This document shows positions 21,590-33,532 of a stretch of DNA of 64,000 nucleotides, one piece after another. The stretch lies in assembly GCF_000787575.1 (NCBI RefSeq), contig NW_012236530.1:1640740-1704739 (forward strand). The letters are read 5' to 3'. Under the pieces are notes generated by a model. The model was given only the letters and a program-made list of their open reading frames with translations. It did not search any database and was not told the DNA's origin. The DNA is from Acytostelium subglobosum LB1 (Eukaryota; Evosea; Eumycetozoa; Acytosteliales; Acytosteliaceae). Within the stretch, counting starts at the first letter, position 1, and each line of letters starts with the position of its first letter. A program made the position numbers and the translations under genes.

Positions 21590-23655
21590 GTTCCTTGATC
21601 GAATTTGACAACATACGACATCACTTCATTGTGCTCATCGTAATCAGGACTGTTACATCAGTGTTTAGAGGATAGAGCTGAGTGGATGCTGGGGGTTCTG
21701 GAATGTCGTTCAACGAACTCACTCCAAAGAGAGACTCCATATCTGGCGGTGAAAGCTGAGGTATCTCTTCTCTCTTTCTCTTCAGCTCCTGCCTGAGATG
21801 AGAAATGCCAGTACTCAGCATGTATGTCAGGGATGGCTGATTGTTGAAGAACTGATGTTGCGCCTCAGCGCACATGAGCTGATGATTGATGTCTCCGGTC
21901 AGATGTCCATCAATTTCTGATGATTGATTGTCTACCTTTGAGGTTGCGTATCTGTATGAATTTGACCTGGCCTTCTTGGTCGCTCTGTTATTCTTGTGTT
22001 TAAACTCTCCACAAAACAAAGAGTATCTTTCCAAGTTTCCATATCGCTCGAGAAAGTATCCTACATGCATTTTAAACATGTGCATGTAGGATGAGAGCTT
22101 GTTGCCACAGTGGATGAGTGTTAGCGTTCCAAGCTTCTCAGCCATGAAACGCCATTGAAACTCCTTGACGTTTGGCTGACCCGCAGGTCGGTCTGTGATC
22201 ATAAGGTTGACGAGAAAGGCAAGCTGCTCCCACATTGATCGAATCTGTATTGCCATTTGTTAGTCAATAGTTGTCACATGAATGAATAAATGAATGAATG
22301 AATGAATGAAAGGATGATACACAGGTGAAGCTTGGCATAGTCCTTGAGGAACTGAATGAAACTACTGGCAAGTGTGGCTCTGACCTCAGGAGACAATCTA
22401 GGGTCTTCTGTGAAGTCAAGCACCCTTTTCTTGTAGAACTTGACGACGCCCATGATAGAGTGCAGTGAATCCAATATGAACTGCAATGGGTCGATGATCA
22501 ATGGAGGTATTGTGCACATCCCATGGAAGTTCTTTGCAACGATTGTCTTGGTGCCCTTGTCCAACTTCGCCTTGATCATATCAGCATCATGTTTGATTGA
22601 CTCCAGTGTTCTGAGTGTGAACTGGTCCAGTCGAGACACATGTTTGATGGTGTCATTGGTGCAGTGACAAAGAATGCAGCGGTAGGTTGAATGAGATAGA
22701 TGCATGCCACACATTCCAGTGACTGTGCTCGCACAGACCAGGTCGAATCCGTAAAGGACAGTGACTCTGTAGTATACGCCATCGATCTCCATGATGTTAT
22801 TGTTATCCTTTAGGATCTGCAAGTCGATGCGGAGCCCAGCCAGTGCTTCATAAAGCTTCTCTGTGGTCTCTGAGCCAGTGTATGAGAGGAACGTCACACC
22901 ATCTTCTGGAGACTTGATTCTGGACAGTGACTTTCGTGGGTCGACAATCTGTGCTACTCCAATCTCTGTTGGCTTTCGATTGTTCTTATTTCTTGGCTCC
23001 ATCGAGCATAAGGTGAGTGACGAGTTCAATCGGGTTGTCTTTGAGCTGCCTGGTGTTGGAACAGCATCAGACCTGTGTGTTACAGTCGATGGTGGTAGTG
23101 GTAGTGGAGCAACAGACGTATGCGATGTTGACGACGATTGCTGAACTGGTGGAGGAGCAATCGATGTTGGTGGTGGAGCAGCAGACGTGTGCAATGTTGA
23201 CGACGATTGCTGACTTGGTGGAGGAGCAATCGATGGTGGTGGTGGAGCAGTAGCGGACAAATGTGACGTAGACGATTGTTGATCTGCCTGTCGTGGAGTA
23301 GATGATTGACAAGAAGAGAGTGAGGATGGTGGGCATCCGATCATTGATGAGTGGTCCATCATCTTGAAGTATGCCGCATCAGATTCAAGTGCTCTCTTCA
23401 ATGTAGACGGCAGGATATTGTAGTATCCATTTGGGATCGTTCTGAGGTCTAGTTTGTTCTTGGATATATGCTCCAACGCCAACTTTATCCTGCGCAGAGA
23501 GTAGACCCTTGTGTGAAGCCGCAATTGTCTCATCCTCTCAAGCCACTTGTCATCTGGAATCTTGGATTGTACCTTCAACTTGGCAATCTCGAGCAGAGGT
23601 ATATCTGAATAAGAGAAGGATGTTGAGATTGATTAGTAAATGATCTAATCAAATG

Positions 23656-23689
<34 letters not shown>

Positions 23690-24295
23690 CTTTGGTTAGC
23701 AATTCATACCCTTTCTTGCAGTTGCATTGTGTACCTTGTCAGTCGCTTTGATTCGATTCTTAAACTTGACAATCATGCACCTGTTGCATATCTCTGCCAA
23801 TGACTGTTCGTTATTGATTACTTTGTGATGGTAATTGAGGTTCTGGACGTGCCGGGCCCAGATGCTGTTGGCCACTAGATCGTGACATCCAAAGTGATCG
23901 CACAACTTGTCGCGAGCCTTGCCATCTTCTGTTCTCAGATTGGTCAATGTTGTTGTTGTTGTTGGAATGATCTTCAACTTGCCCAATTCCTCTTTGTGTT
24001 TTTTCCGAATATGTTCATATAAGTTATATGAATACCTTGTTGTTGTTGGGCATAATGAGCACTTATAATTGACGTTGTTGTCCTTCTCCTTATTATTATT
24101 ATTATTAATATTATTATTGTTGTTGTTATCTACAAGCTGCTTGATGAGACCTAGTGGAAATTGTTTCGTTGAACTTGTCGAGGAACTGGACGCAGCCAAT
24201 TGAGATGGTGGTGATGGTATTACCTCCACCTCTGCTGGTATTACCTCCACCGCTGCTGGTATTACCACTGGAGTGTTCTGTTTGATCATTGCCAT
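21590..24295 (-). pseudogene. Element B, C2H2 finger and transposase-like core
   Basis: Exon 1 (24295-23710) begins MAMIKQNTPVVI. It contains a C2H2 finger (YKCSLCPTT...LYEHIRKKH) and a Cys/His cluster (KLCDHFGCHDL...HVQNLNYHH). A 105-nt intron (23605-23709, with a GTT/CAA microsatellite) joins in phase to exon 2 (23604 to about 22320). Exon 2 has a Pro/Ser-rich linker, an LYGFDLVCAS...YRCILCHC block and DPLQFILDSLHSI. Exon 3 (about 22240-21621) carries FQWRFMAEKLGTLT...YMHMFKMHVGYFLERYG. I could not find a donor/acceptor pair that joins exons 2 and 3 in frame. Near 21650 the sense moves to another frame, DYDEHNEVMSYVVKFDQG, the counterpart of the Tudor-like motif in element A. The copy is therefore broken at its 3' end. 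Confidence 0.55.
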
Positions 24296-24325
24296 CTCAT
24301 TGATTATCTGAGCAATGGTGTCTTC

Positions 24326-24592
24326 ATGGACTCGCTACCAAGCACCTGCACGGCCACCGAGAACTCGCCATATTGCGAGCCCGGAGATGACTACAACGAA
24401 GATGTCTTTTTTGAAATGCTCCACAATGGCGAGGAGGAGGCCCAAGACAATGAGGAGCACACTGCCGCTAGAATCAGTGACCGAGATATGCAACCATCTG
24501 GAGCACGAGATAGACAACACAAATTCATGAGGAGGCCCACTGCCGCCCAACCAAAGAGGAGAAATTCTCTTAACAACCATAACTCACGCTGA
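24326..24592 (+). CDS. Small acidic hypothetical protein
   Basis: An 88-residue ORF reading MDSLPSTCTATENSPYCEPG then an acidic stretch (DDYNEDVFFEMLHNGEEEAQD) and a basic C-terminus. It begins 30 bp from the element-B start codon on the opposite strand, so the two are head-to-head. The composition is more protein-like than the overlapping frames. It may be a second ORF of the element or the 5' end of a truncated gene. No family is recognised. Confidence 0.35.
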   Translation: MDSLPSTCTATENSPYCEPGDDYNEDVFFEMLHNGEEEAQDNEEHTAARISDRDMQPSGARDRQHKFMRRPTAAQPKRRNSLNNHNSR

Positions 24593-24639
24593 ATTGATGT
24601 TTGATTGCTAAAATAAACAGTCACACCAGTGAGACTGTC

Positions 24640-25073
24640 TGACGTCTTCAATATGGAAATCAATAAATCAAACAAGATTCAAATATGATAGGTATACGCA
24701 CCATAAATATATATTGACTTTATCAATCAAACTAACATACTTTTATATATATATAGCCACTACAACAACAAAGGTGCAGTTTGATACATCACTGCCCACA
24801 CAGTTCAATATCATTGGCCCATTCGCAATTGGTGAGCGTGAGGATTCTGGTCCAATCAATGGCAATTCAGCACCGACTCATCGTACCAAGCACTTAACTT
24901 TAACTCTAATTGGCAATAGTAATAATAATTATAAACACCGTGCTCCTAATCTGTGAACTAATTTTGATTCAAACAACAGTAATCTGTCCATCAATCTCTC
25001 ACTCTAATTATCTCTAAAGTGACATAAATAGGCACACATTATTTTATTAATTTTTTGAGCGATTGGGTTGAAT
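24640..25073 (+). pseudogene. Collapsed duplicate of the hydrolase gene
   Basis: 24640-24690 matches the right end of the dispersed repeat at 4470-4545. From 24691 the sequence follows intron 1 and the start of exon 2 of the hydrolase gene (5018-5167). At 24841-24844 (AGGA) it jumps to 7637 and follows the last ~75 bp of coding sequence and the 3' flank to about 7871. The 2,473 bp between two AGGA tetranucleotides are missing, which also breaks the frame. Small differences (an extra TATA in the intron, 7 bp missing in the 3' flank) show the copy is not an assembly duplicate. Confidence 0.85.
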
Positions 25074-25267
25074 GAGAAGAGGTGGATGGGATTGTCTCCT
25101 ATGACTAGCACCCCCCCTTCACATGATTCAATCACCACCTTCGAGTTCTTTCATTCATTCAAACACAACAACCCCATCAATCATCTCATTTAGACTAGTA
25201 GTTGTAGCATAGGTAGTAGTAATAATAATAATAATAGTTCAATTTTATATATATATATATTAATATA

Positions 25268-26680
25268 ATGACATCAAGTGAAGACATTGATAAGCATGTA
25301 CTTAGAAAGTATGAAGTATCTCAAAAGTTGGGTAAAGGAGTATGTAGCTACCTCAATTGCCATCTGGGCTAACAATGAAATCATGTGACCATTCTGACAC
25401 ACACATACATAACTTGATATCATATCAATATAGGCATATGGAATAGTTTGGAAGGCAATCGACAAGAAGACTAAAGAGACAGTGGCATTGAAGAAGATAT
25501 TCGACGCTTTTCAGAATGCAACTGACGCTCAGAGGACATTCAGAGAGATTATGTTCCTACAGGAACTGCACGGTCACGAGAATATCATCAAGCTTCTCAA
25601 TGTACTAAAGGCTGACAATGACAGAGATATATATCTTATATTTGAATATATGGGTATGTCATAGTGTAGCCACTCTGGTTGATTGGTTGGTTGATTGATT
25701 TGTATGATAATACTAACAATCATTCATTTCAATCATTCATTCATTCATTTGACACATAGAGACTGATCTGCATGCAGTTATAAGAGCAAACATATTGGAG
25801 GACATTCATAAGCAATACACCATCTATCAAATACTAAAGGCAATCAAATATATGCATACTGGCAATGTACTACATAGGGATATTAAGGTATGTTTGTAGG
25901 CCATATTGTACTAGAGGACATCCCACATGCTGACGTCATCATCATACATTTTAGCCAAGTAACTTGTTGCTCAACTCAGAGTGTCTGGTCAAAGTGGCTG
26001 ACTTTGGTCTGGCAAGATCAATATTGTCATTGGAGAATGTTACAGAGGCAAACCCAGTATTGACAGAGTATGTCGCCACTAGATGGTACAGAGCACCAGA
26101 GATATTGTTGGGATCGACAAAGTACACCAAGGGTGTCGACATGTGGTCCATCGGCTGTATTATGGGCGAGCTACTCGGTGGCAAGGCAATGTTCCCTGGC
26201 AACTCAACGATGAACCAGTTGGACCTGATCATTGAGGTCACTGGTCGTCCCAACGCAGAGGACATTGAAGCAGTGCGTTCACCATTTGCTGCAACGATGC
26301 TCGAGTCATTGCCACCAACCAACCCACGCTCATTCCAGGAGATGTATCCTCATGCATCACCAGAGGCACTCGACCTCTTGCGCAAGCTCCTTCAATTCAA
26401 CCCAGACAAACGTATCACAGCAGAAGAGGCGTTGGCACACCCGTACGTGGCCCAGTTCCACAATCCAGCGGATGAGCCATCAGTGGAGGGTATCATCAAG
26501 ATACCAATCGACGACAGTCAGAAGTTCCCCATCTCTGAGTATCGTAACAAACTCTACAATGACATCATCAAGAAGAAGAAGGAGACAAGGAAGAGGAATC
26601 ACAGCTCACAAAAAACCAGTGGCGATGTAGACATGACTCCAGCCACCTCACAGCAGAACGATCAATACACCTACGCCTAA
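25268..26680 (+). CDS. erkB: MAP kinase ErkB (MAPK15/ERK7-type)
   Basis: Four exons (25268-25339, 25434-25653, 25760-25887, 25955-26680), all joining in phase; 381 residues. Kinase landmarks are the glycine loop [17 protein letters not shown] lysine, HRDIKPSN catalytic loop, DFGLAR, and the TEY activation motif in [35 protein letters not shown] and [12 protein letters not shown] are typical of ERK7/8-like kinases rather than ERK1/2. Dictyostelium ErkB (Erk2), the orthologue by these motifs, is phosphorylated downstream of chemoattractant receptors and acts in cAMP and folate signalling. The C-terminal tail is short and Lys/Ser/Thr-rich. Intron 1 falls inside the glycine loop. Confidence 0.95.
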
Positions 26681-27041
26681 ATCATCATCCAACAACAGCA
26701 TTCAAACGCAACTATCCACACACACCGGGCATATGTGATAGCCACTGGTGAACAAAATCCCGACAGTGGATTCAAACTTCATTGTCGATATATACCTCTC
26801 TCTATATATATGTATTATTACCTGTATATACACAATAACAACAACTGATCAATAAATCATCTGACAATTTGGACCACATCTAGTGATGCAACGCTTGCAC
26901 TCACGTCCCGAATGATTGAATGAATCCCACTCTTGCAAAACTGATAAAACGACAAGGGTGATCGATGGTACTGATCATTACTAGTATTGTAATTTACAAA
27001 CAAATATAACATTACAACCATACAATATATATAAATATAGG
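26681..27041. other. Spacer between erkB and the IMPase gene
   Basis: AT-rich, with TATATA tracts at 26785-26840 and 27020-27040. It should contain the erkB 3' end and the promoter of the next gene. No specific site can be named. Confidence 0.5.
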
Positions 27042-28067
27042 ATGACAGACATTAGCTATACACAATACCTAAACTCTGCAGTGAACGTTGCCAAGAGTGT
27101 TGGTCCACTCATATTGGAGAACTACAACAACCGTGACAAAAAGGTTGAGTACAAGGGTGCTGTAGACCTTGTCACTGAAACTGATAAGAGTAGGTCATTT
27201 AGGATTGGTTGGTAGATGCCTCCTATCAAACCTAACATCAATATCACTCAAGATGTCGAGGAGATCATTATAAAGACTTTGACGACAGAGTACCCTCACA
27301 CCAAGATCCTGGGAGAGGAGTCAACAAAGGATGGCGTCTACAACTGGGGCAATGAGCCAACCTGGATCATTGATCCAATTGATGGAACTACAAACTTTGT
27401 TCACAGGTATGTTTGTATATCAGTGGATAGTTTGTTGCATGTTTGGATGATTAACATTGACTATTCTAGATTCCCACTGTTCTGTGTTTCAATTGGCCTA
27501 TCAATCAACAAGGAGATTGTAGTTGGATGCATATACAGTCCAGTATTGAATGAGATATTCACTGCTACCAAGGGTGGTGGCTCATATCTCAATGGCAACA
27601 AGCTACAGGTTACATCAGTGGAGACATTGCAACAGGCAGTGGTGGCAACCAATGTTGGATACGATCGCAGTGAATATGGTGTTGAGTTTATGATGAGGTA
27701 AAGTATCACATGATTATATCGAGTTGCATTGTACATCCAAAGTGGACATATATCGTCTGACACACCACACATATACCCCAGCAATTTGAAGGCAATCATG
27801 ATGCAGAACGTTCAATCGATAAGATTCTCTGGTACTGCAGCTTGGGAGATGGCCAGTGTCGCCTGTGGAAGACTGGATTGCTTCTATGAATGGGGTATCC
27901 ATCCATGGGATATTGCCGCTGCCTCTCTAATGATCACAGAGGCTGGTGGTGTCGTTGTTGACCCAAGTGGAGGCCCAGTCCAAATGGAGGGTCGTCGTGT
28001 CCTCTGTGGCAATGCTACGATTTGCCAGGTCGTATCCAAGCTCTTGGGTGTTAGGAAGCCTCTATAA
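27042..28067 (+). CDS. impa1: Inositol-1-monophosphatase
   Basis: Four exons (27042-27189, 27253-27406, 27470-27697, 27782-28067); every junction restores the frame, giving 271 residues against 277 for human IMPA1. The enzyme removes phosphate from inositol monophosphates in a Mg2+-dependent, lithium-sensitive reaction and supplies inositol for phosphoinositide synthesis in the cytosol. Metal-binding motifs are visible: GEES (Glu), DPIDGTTNFVHR, and WDIAAASLMITEAGG near the C-terminus. Exon 1 has VDLVTETDK, the conserved start of the fold. It is tail-to-tail with the PI3K gene (122 bp between stops). Confidence 0.95.
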
Positions 28068-28189
28068 ACTATTTTAAAATATAACATATATGTGCAAGTA
28101 TGTACAAATGGTGATGGTCACTAACTGGCCAGCCACAACAACCTTTATTACCATCCAGAGGTGTGTATTGGATAGTTGAACGCCATGTC

Positions 28190-31100
28190 CTAATGTGCCC
28201 AATTATGGAATATATCATTGAGCAGCACTGTCTTGGTGTTCAATGCGACATGGATGTTGTTGGTGAACTCTTTGGCAGCCTCGACGTCTGAAGAGTCTGG
28301 TGCAAGTGCCTTTCTTAAATAGTCGATATCATCCGCATGTCTTAATTCTGGTATACCAGTACTAAGCATCTATATTTGATCAGTTGATATTGTTAGTTAT
28401 ACTGTTGTCACCTTGTTGTTGATCATGATGTGATAACTACATACCAGCTGGAAGAGGTTAATAAATAGGTCTGTGTGTTTACGTAGAGTGTTGTAGGCCA
28501 AACAACAGGTCTGGACAAAGAACTTGAAGTTGTCACTGTCTTTGCCACCGACAATGGCCATGTATTGAGGTGTGAATATAAAAGGTGCTCTCTCTCGTTT
28601 GAAGCCATACTTCTTCTTGTAATTGCCAAGGAAGTGTCCAAAGTCAATGTCTAGTGATGGTTAGTGACCAAATTTGTTAGTTGCTACGCCACCAAGAACC
28701 AATCTATGATAAACTTACGGAAAAGGTGACCTGCTTTGGTGATCATGATGTTATCAGCATGTCTATCTCCTATTCCCAACACATAGGTCGCGACAACATA
28801 GCCAGCGCATGAAAGTATAAAGGTCTCCACTGCCTTGTTATAGTCTGCATCTCCTGGATTGCAATCACGTAACCAGTTGTCAAGAGTTTTCTCCTCTAGA
28901 AGTGCACCAGTGCCACCGGCATCCTTATTGATGTTGGCAATGGTATTTGCATTCAAGACCACCTCGATCATGCCAACACCATTTCCAGTAGCCACACACT
29001 TGTACGGCTGCAATCTGAGATCCAAGCCACAGCTCTTCCATATCTTGTCCATGATCCTGATGACTTGAAGTGTAAGGATATCTTGTCTCAGATCATCGCC
29101 CACTTTGAATATCACTGTCAATGGTTTGGCAAATGGTTCAGCATTCTCAAACACCAACCATAATGGCAACTAAAGAAGTAAACGGTTGATGTTAGTGTCA
29201 ATGTAGTCTTTCTTTGTAACTGCGAGTGTTGTTGATACATACTTTCTTGCTGTCCATATATTTACACTTGTCGACAATCAGACCCTTTGCCTCCCATCTT
29301 GGGTCGAGTGGTAGTTGGAATCTGTCTGGTAGTTTGAGCTTGGACAGACCATCAAAAAGAACCTTCTTCTTTTCGCTGGTGCCCTGCGCTGTCTTTACAC
29401 TGTTGGCCACAGTCAGAAGCATGTTGATGACACTGTCCTGCTTGATCAGCTCCTGTCGATGTGATCCACAACTTCGCAGGTAGCCCTCCAACAGGAGACT
29501 GTATCGCTCCTCTATCTCTGGTGTGTCCAACTCTGCCTTGAGGAACCAAAAGAACGGATGTCCAATTCGTGACGTGTTGGACAATGATCGTTGTATCAGA
29601 ATGTTGGTCAGGTCGGACATGTGGTAGGGCTCGTACTTCAACACCTGTGTGAGCTGCAACAGAAAGTCAGAGAACTCTGCATCGGTGAAGCAATTGAGTG
29701 CTGCGATTGCATAGCTGCGAACGTTACTGTCGGCAAACTTTGCATCCAACAGCTCCAACGCTTGAGTGGGACGAAGTGCTGCCCACTCTTGCAGATGGCG
29801 ATAGGCCTCCAGTGTCTGATCCATCTCCACCCAGTTGACACCAGACAGGAACTTGGCCAATGCCTTTGGCTTATTGACGTAGAGGTGGCGATGATTGTAT
29901 ATCAATCGTTTGTCCTCTGGCTGCAACACCATGAGAGCATCTGATTGCATCAACAACTTGAGTCTTCGCGCCTCTGCCGGCTCAAGAATGGTTTTCTTGA
30001 CTTGATTGGCAGCGTCTCTCGACTCCACCGCTCGTGGTGACAGTTGATCATAGTCGGGTGGTACAAAGACGACCGGCTTGACAAATGTCTCAAACTCTAT
30101 GAGCAAGATTGTTGGTGTCTTTGCAGCCAGGTTGTCAATGCATGTACCAATTGGATTGGCACGTCCATCCTCCCAGAGACGTAGTGCAACAGGACCAGTA
30201 CACAGGTAGCCCTTGTGATTGATAAGCTGATAGTTTGCCCAACCGATGGGGATGGACTTGGACTCGGATGGATCTGTAAGTTGTTCGCTCGTGACAAAGA
30301 AGGTCAAACAAGCACGAGTGGCTCGAGGCAGTGATCGAATGGAGATATTGAATGGGGTCCATACGTCGCGCTCCCAATCTGGAAAGTTGATCGTCTCCAT
30401 GCTTGGCAGAGGTATTGCACTGGAGAACACTGGACTTGACACTGGCTCACCACCGTGGTACAGCTCGACCATCACAAATCCATAGAGTTGACGATCGACA
30501 AACTTGGTCCTTGCCTCCTCGTTTCGCATCAGATTGATGTTCCTCAGTCCGACTAGCTTGATACGGAACAACCTGTTGACCCTGGTTATTGGTAGGAATC
30601 GTCCATTCGCAGCAGCTGCTGCAGCAGTATTCTGTTGTTGTGAAAATATGCCCTGCTGCGCTGATTGCGGTTGTGACGACGGTGAAATCGATTGTTGAGG
30701 TGGCGACTGAACAATCACCCCCTCGACCAATGGTTCAAAAGGTGCCGACAACTCATCCTCGCCATCACTGTCAAAGTCATTGGTATCCAGCAGTTTGTCA
30801 ATGAATGATATGTTGGGCTCAGCTTGTTTGGCCAATATGGAGCTGCTTGAGAATGTCAACTCTACAATCTGCTGCTTGCTGATACACGATCGAATGTAGT
30901 CGTAGTCCAACATTGAGAAGTCACCATCCTTGCCACTTGGTTTGATCCGATGCTCCTCCACTGTCTTTGTGCCGAGCTGGGGCACCGATAGAATGAACTC
31001 GCTAAAGCCCGTCACCTTTAGAACAAAGTCGATTGGTGACATATCCTTTGTGCTGACCTTTTCAAACACTGAATACTTTCTGTAGATATCGTTCAGAGTC

Positions 31101-32689
31101 TCGGTGACTGTTTGATTGGGATCGCAGTGTAGCTTCTTGGTGATGTGCACAGAGTTGGGAAAGGTAACCTGGATCGTGATCCTCGGTGGGATGACCAGTG
31201 GCATTGGCTCGGATAGCACATAGATGTACTGAGTCAAGTGATTGGTGGGCGTTGGTTGAACGAGTCTATAGTGCGCCATCTCACGACGGAACTTGACCAC
31301 CTCTGACTTGCTATTGTCTAGGAATCGGGTGTGGTTGTTGCCAATCAGATTGAATATCTCGAGCTCGGCTTCGACGTGACTCTTAATATCGATGGCCTCT
31401 GGATCGATTGACTTGATGCCGTCACCAGGACACTTGAATGCCAGTTGCAGTCTGGGAAAGAGACGTGTGATGTTGCACGCTTGCATGACGAGTTGACGCC
31501 GCAGTGGAAGTGATTCGTTGGTGAAAGCCAAGTTGATGGATAGCACTTTGAGTTCGAATTGATCGACGATCGACATGTAGTCCTGTCCAACCTCCTCGAG
31601 CAACTTGGTCTTGATCTCCAATGGTGTCATGTCGATAGAGAATCGCTGTGTTATCTTCTTGCCAGGCACTTCATCGAAGCAAACCTTGATCAACTCCTCC
31701 TTGGGCCGAGATGAAAGTGTCGATCTCCATATGTCCTGTGTGGTCTGTTGATCGTTCTTGACCACCACTGGTCTAGAGACGAGGACAGGACTGTTGGAGA
31801 GCGCTGCGATCGATGAGCGACTAGGTAGCATCGGTGTGCCGATGCGTGGTGAGTTTCCACAGCTGCTGTTGGAGCCAAACACAGGGAAGGACATTTGCTT
31901 GCGGACACGGTCCGGTGTGATTTGTTGATAGCCAGACCTGTTGCTATCCGGTGTTGAAGATAGCGCAGGTGATGCCAAGGTGGGTGTGGAGATTGATCGC
32001 GGCGTAATGAGGTCTGGTGTGATCGAGTCTGACTTTACAGAGGAGGTTGATGGTGATGCCATGAGTGACTCGCTGACAATCTGGTCAAGTAGGTCCATTG
32101 CATCGTAGGATAGTGCTGGACCAACACTCTTGCGTCCAATGCTTGTTCTGCTCCTAGACCTACTACCATCTCCAATGACGTCATTAGTTGGACTACCGCT
32201 CCTATTGGATGGGAGTGATGTGTCATTGGTTATATTATCCAATAGTTGCATTGCAGCACTTGTCCGAGGTGTTGGTATATCTCTGGGACTTGCTGTATCA
32301 TTTGGTCTCTGTTGTTGTTGCTGCTCTGATGTATATAATTGTTGATACTGAGATGATATACTGCTTTCTGACCTTCGCTTGTCAATATCACGAGTGACAA
32401 TACTATCGACATTTAGACTATGATGTCTACTCTTGGTATTCAGTGACAGTAGAGGTACTTTGTGTTGTAATAGACTGCTACCATTCTTCTTTATCAGAGG
32501 TTGTTGAGGTTGAGTTTGAGTTTGAGTTGTAGGTTGAGTTTGTTGATCATCTTTGATCTCTGACGATGATAGAGATAGAGGAGAGACAATCTTGGACAAT
32601 GATTGAGTGATTGAAGCAGTGGTTGATAAGGTTGTTGTCGATGATGATGATGATGATGAAGTGGTTGATGTCGTTGAGGTGGATGACAT
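28190..32689 (-). CDS. Class I phosphatidylinositol 3-kinase catalytic subunit
   Basis: Four exons on the minus strand (32689-29243, 29169-28719, 28650-28445, 28369-28190), 1426 residues, all junctions in phase. The first ~330 residues are Ser/Thr/Gln-rich low complexity. Domains in order: an ABD-like segment (~335-430), the Ras-binding domain (~510-610, ITIQVTFPNSVHITKKL), C2 (~700-890), helical PIK domain (~930-1100) and the lipid kinase domain. Kinase motifs are FKVGDDLRQD, GIGDRHADNIMI (catalytic loop) and HIDFGHFLG (metal binding). The Ras-binding domain and low-complexity N-terminus match the Dictyostelium PikA/B/C group, which makes PIP3 at the leading edge and in macropinosomes. I cannot tell which paralogue it is. 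Confidence 0.93.
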
Positions 32690-33532
32690 TTCTAGACGTG
32701 TCCTGGTCTAGATAACCAACTCTGCTCTGTACTGTACAGTATTATATTGTCGATCGAATAAATGAATGAATGAATGATTGTTAGTTTGTTGATTATTATT
32801 GTTCGCAACAACAGCATCAACGTACATAGCTATTTCTATTTGATGTAGTGCTTGCCACTAGAGTGATCAGGTTTGTTAGAGCTACGACGGGTAATTAGTG
32901 TAGAGTAGTGCTAAAGTCGTGCAACACACACACGACCCCTCCTTAATTGATTCAAATGTTTGTGTGTGTGTGTATGAGTATGTATGTCTGTCTGTATGTG
33001 TGTCCAAGAATGTATTTGGCGAGAGAGAGACAACTTATAGATTTAGTAGATAGATAGATAATTTATTGAACTTGTAATATTAACATGTTTGTCGTTTAAA
33101 GACGACAAGGAGGAGATTAATTACAATAATGTAATTAATCAATAATTATTAATTGTATTTAGTAATCATGCTGTATGTATATGTCTAGTGACCCAATTCA
33201 TTAACATTGGGGACTTCGCAAAATAAGAACAAGTCTGTCCAACCAAGCCACTTTCAAAAGATAAATGTAACGGCTCTATAAAAAATTTGAATTTAAATTC
33301 TGGTATGATCACTTTTAAAAAATGGCGCTTGTGGGATTATCCAAAAATCCGAAGATTTGTATGTTCAGCACACAAGTTGTAAAGAATAAGTGATGTTTTT
33401 TTAAAATAACTTTACTCGTTGCTAACATTTAAATAGTCACCCTTAAGGGTTAAATCTGTTATTGATTCAATCATTATCACCAATTCACAACAACCATTGT
33501 ATACCCATCTCTTTACTTAATCATACATAACA
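32690..33532. other. Spacer shared by PI3K and H2B promoters
   Basis: The 843 bp between two divergent genes include ATGAATGAATGA repeats (32758-32778), a TG-rich tract (32955-33000), an AT-rich block (33060-33170) and a small palindrome, ACCCTTAAGGGT (33440-33452). No coding exon is seen. Confidence 0.5.

Larger units (their letters stand above)
19199..24295 (-). mobile_element. Transposon-like element B, degenerate and interrupted
   Basis: Second copy of the element-A family, on the minus strand. The 5' part (24295-21590) keeps a C2H2 finger, the transposase-like core and remnants of the Tudor-like block. The 3' part (about 19690-19199) keeps only the tail that follows the protease in element A. 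The protease domain itself is missing, and an intact F-box-like/LRR gene (19933-21093) sits in its place. Terminal repeats were not recognised. Confidence 0.6.

Noticed and set aside
21255-21608. 118-codon plus-strand ORF between the LRR gene and element B
   Set aside because: The last ~45 codons look protein-like, but the minus strand of the same stretch carries the Tudor-like remnant of element B; the first half is AT-rich spacer.
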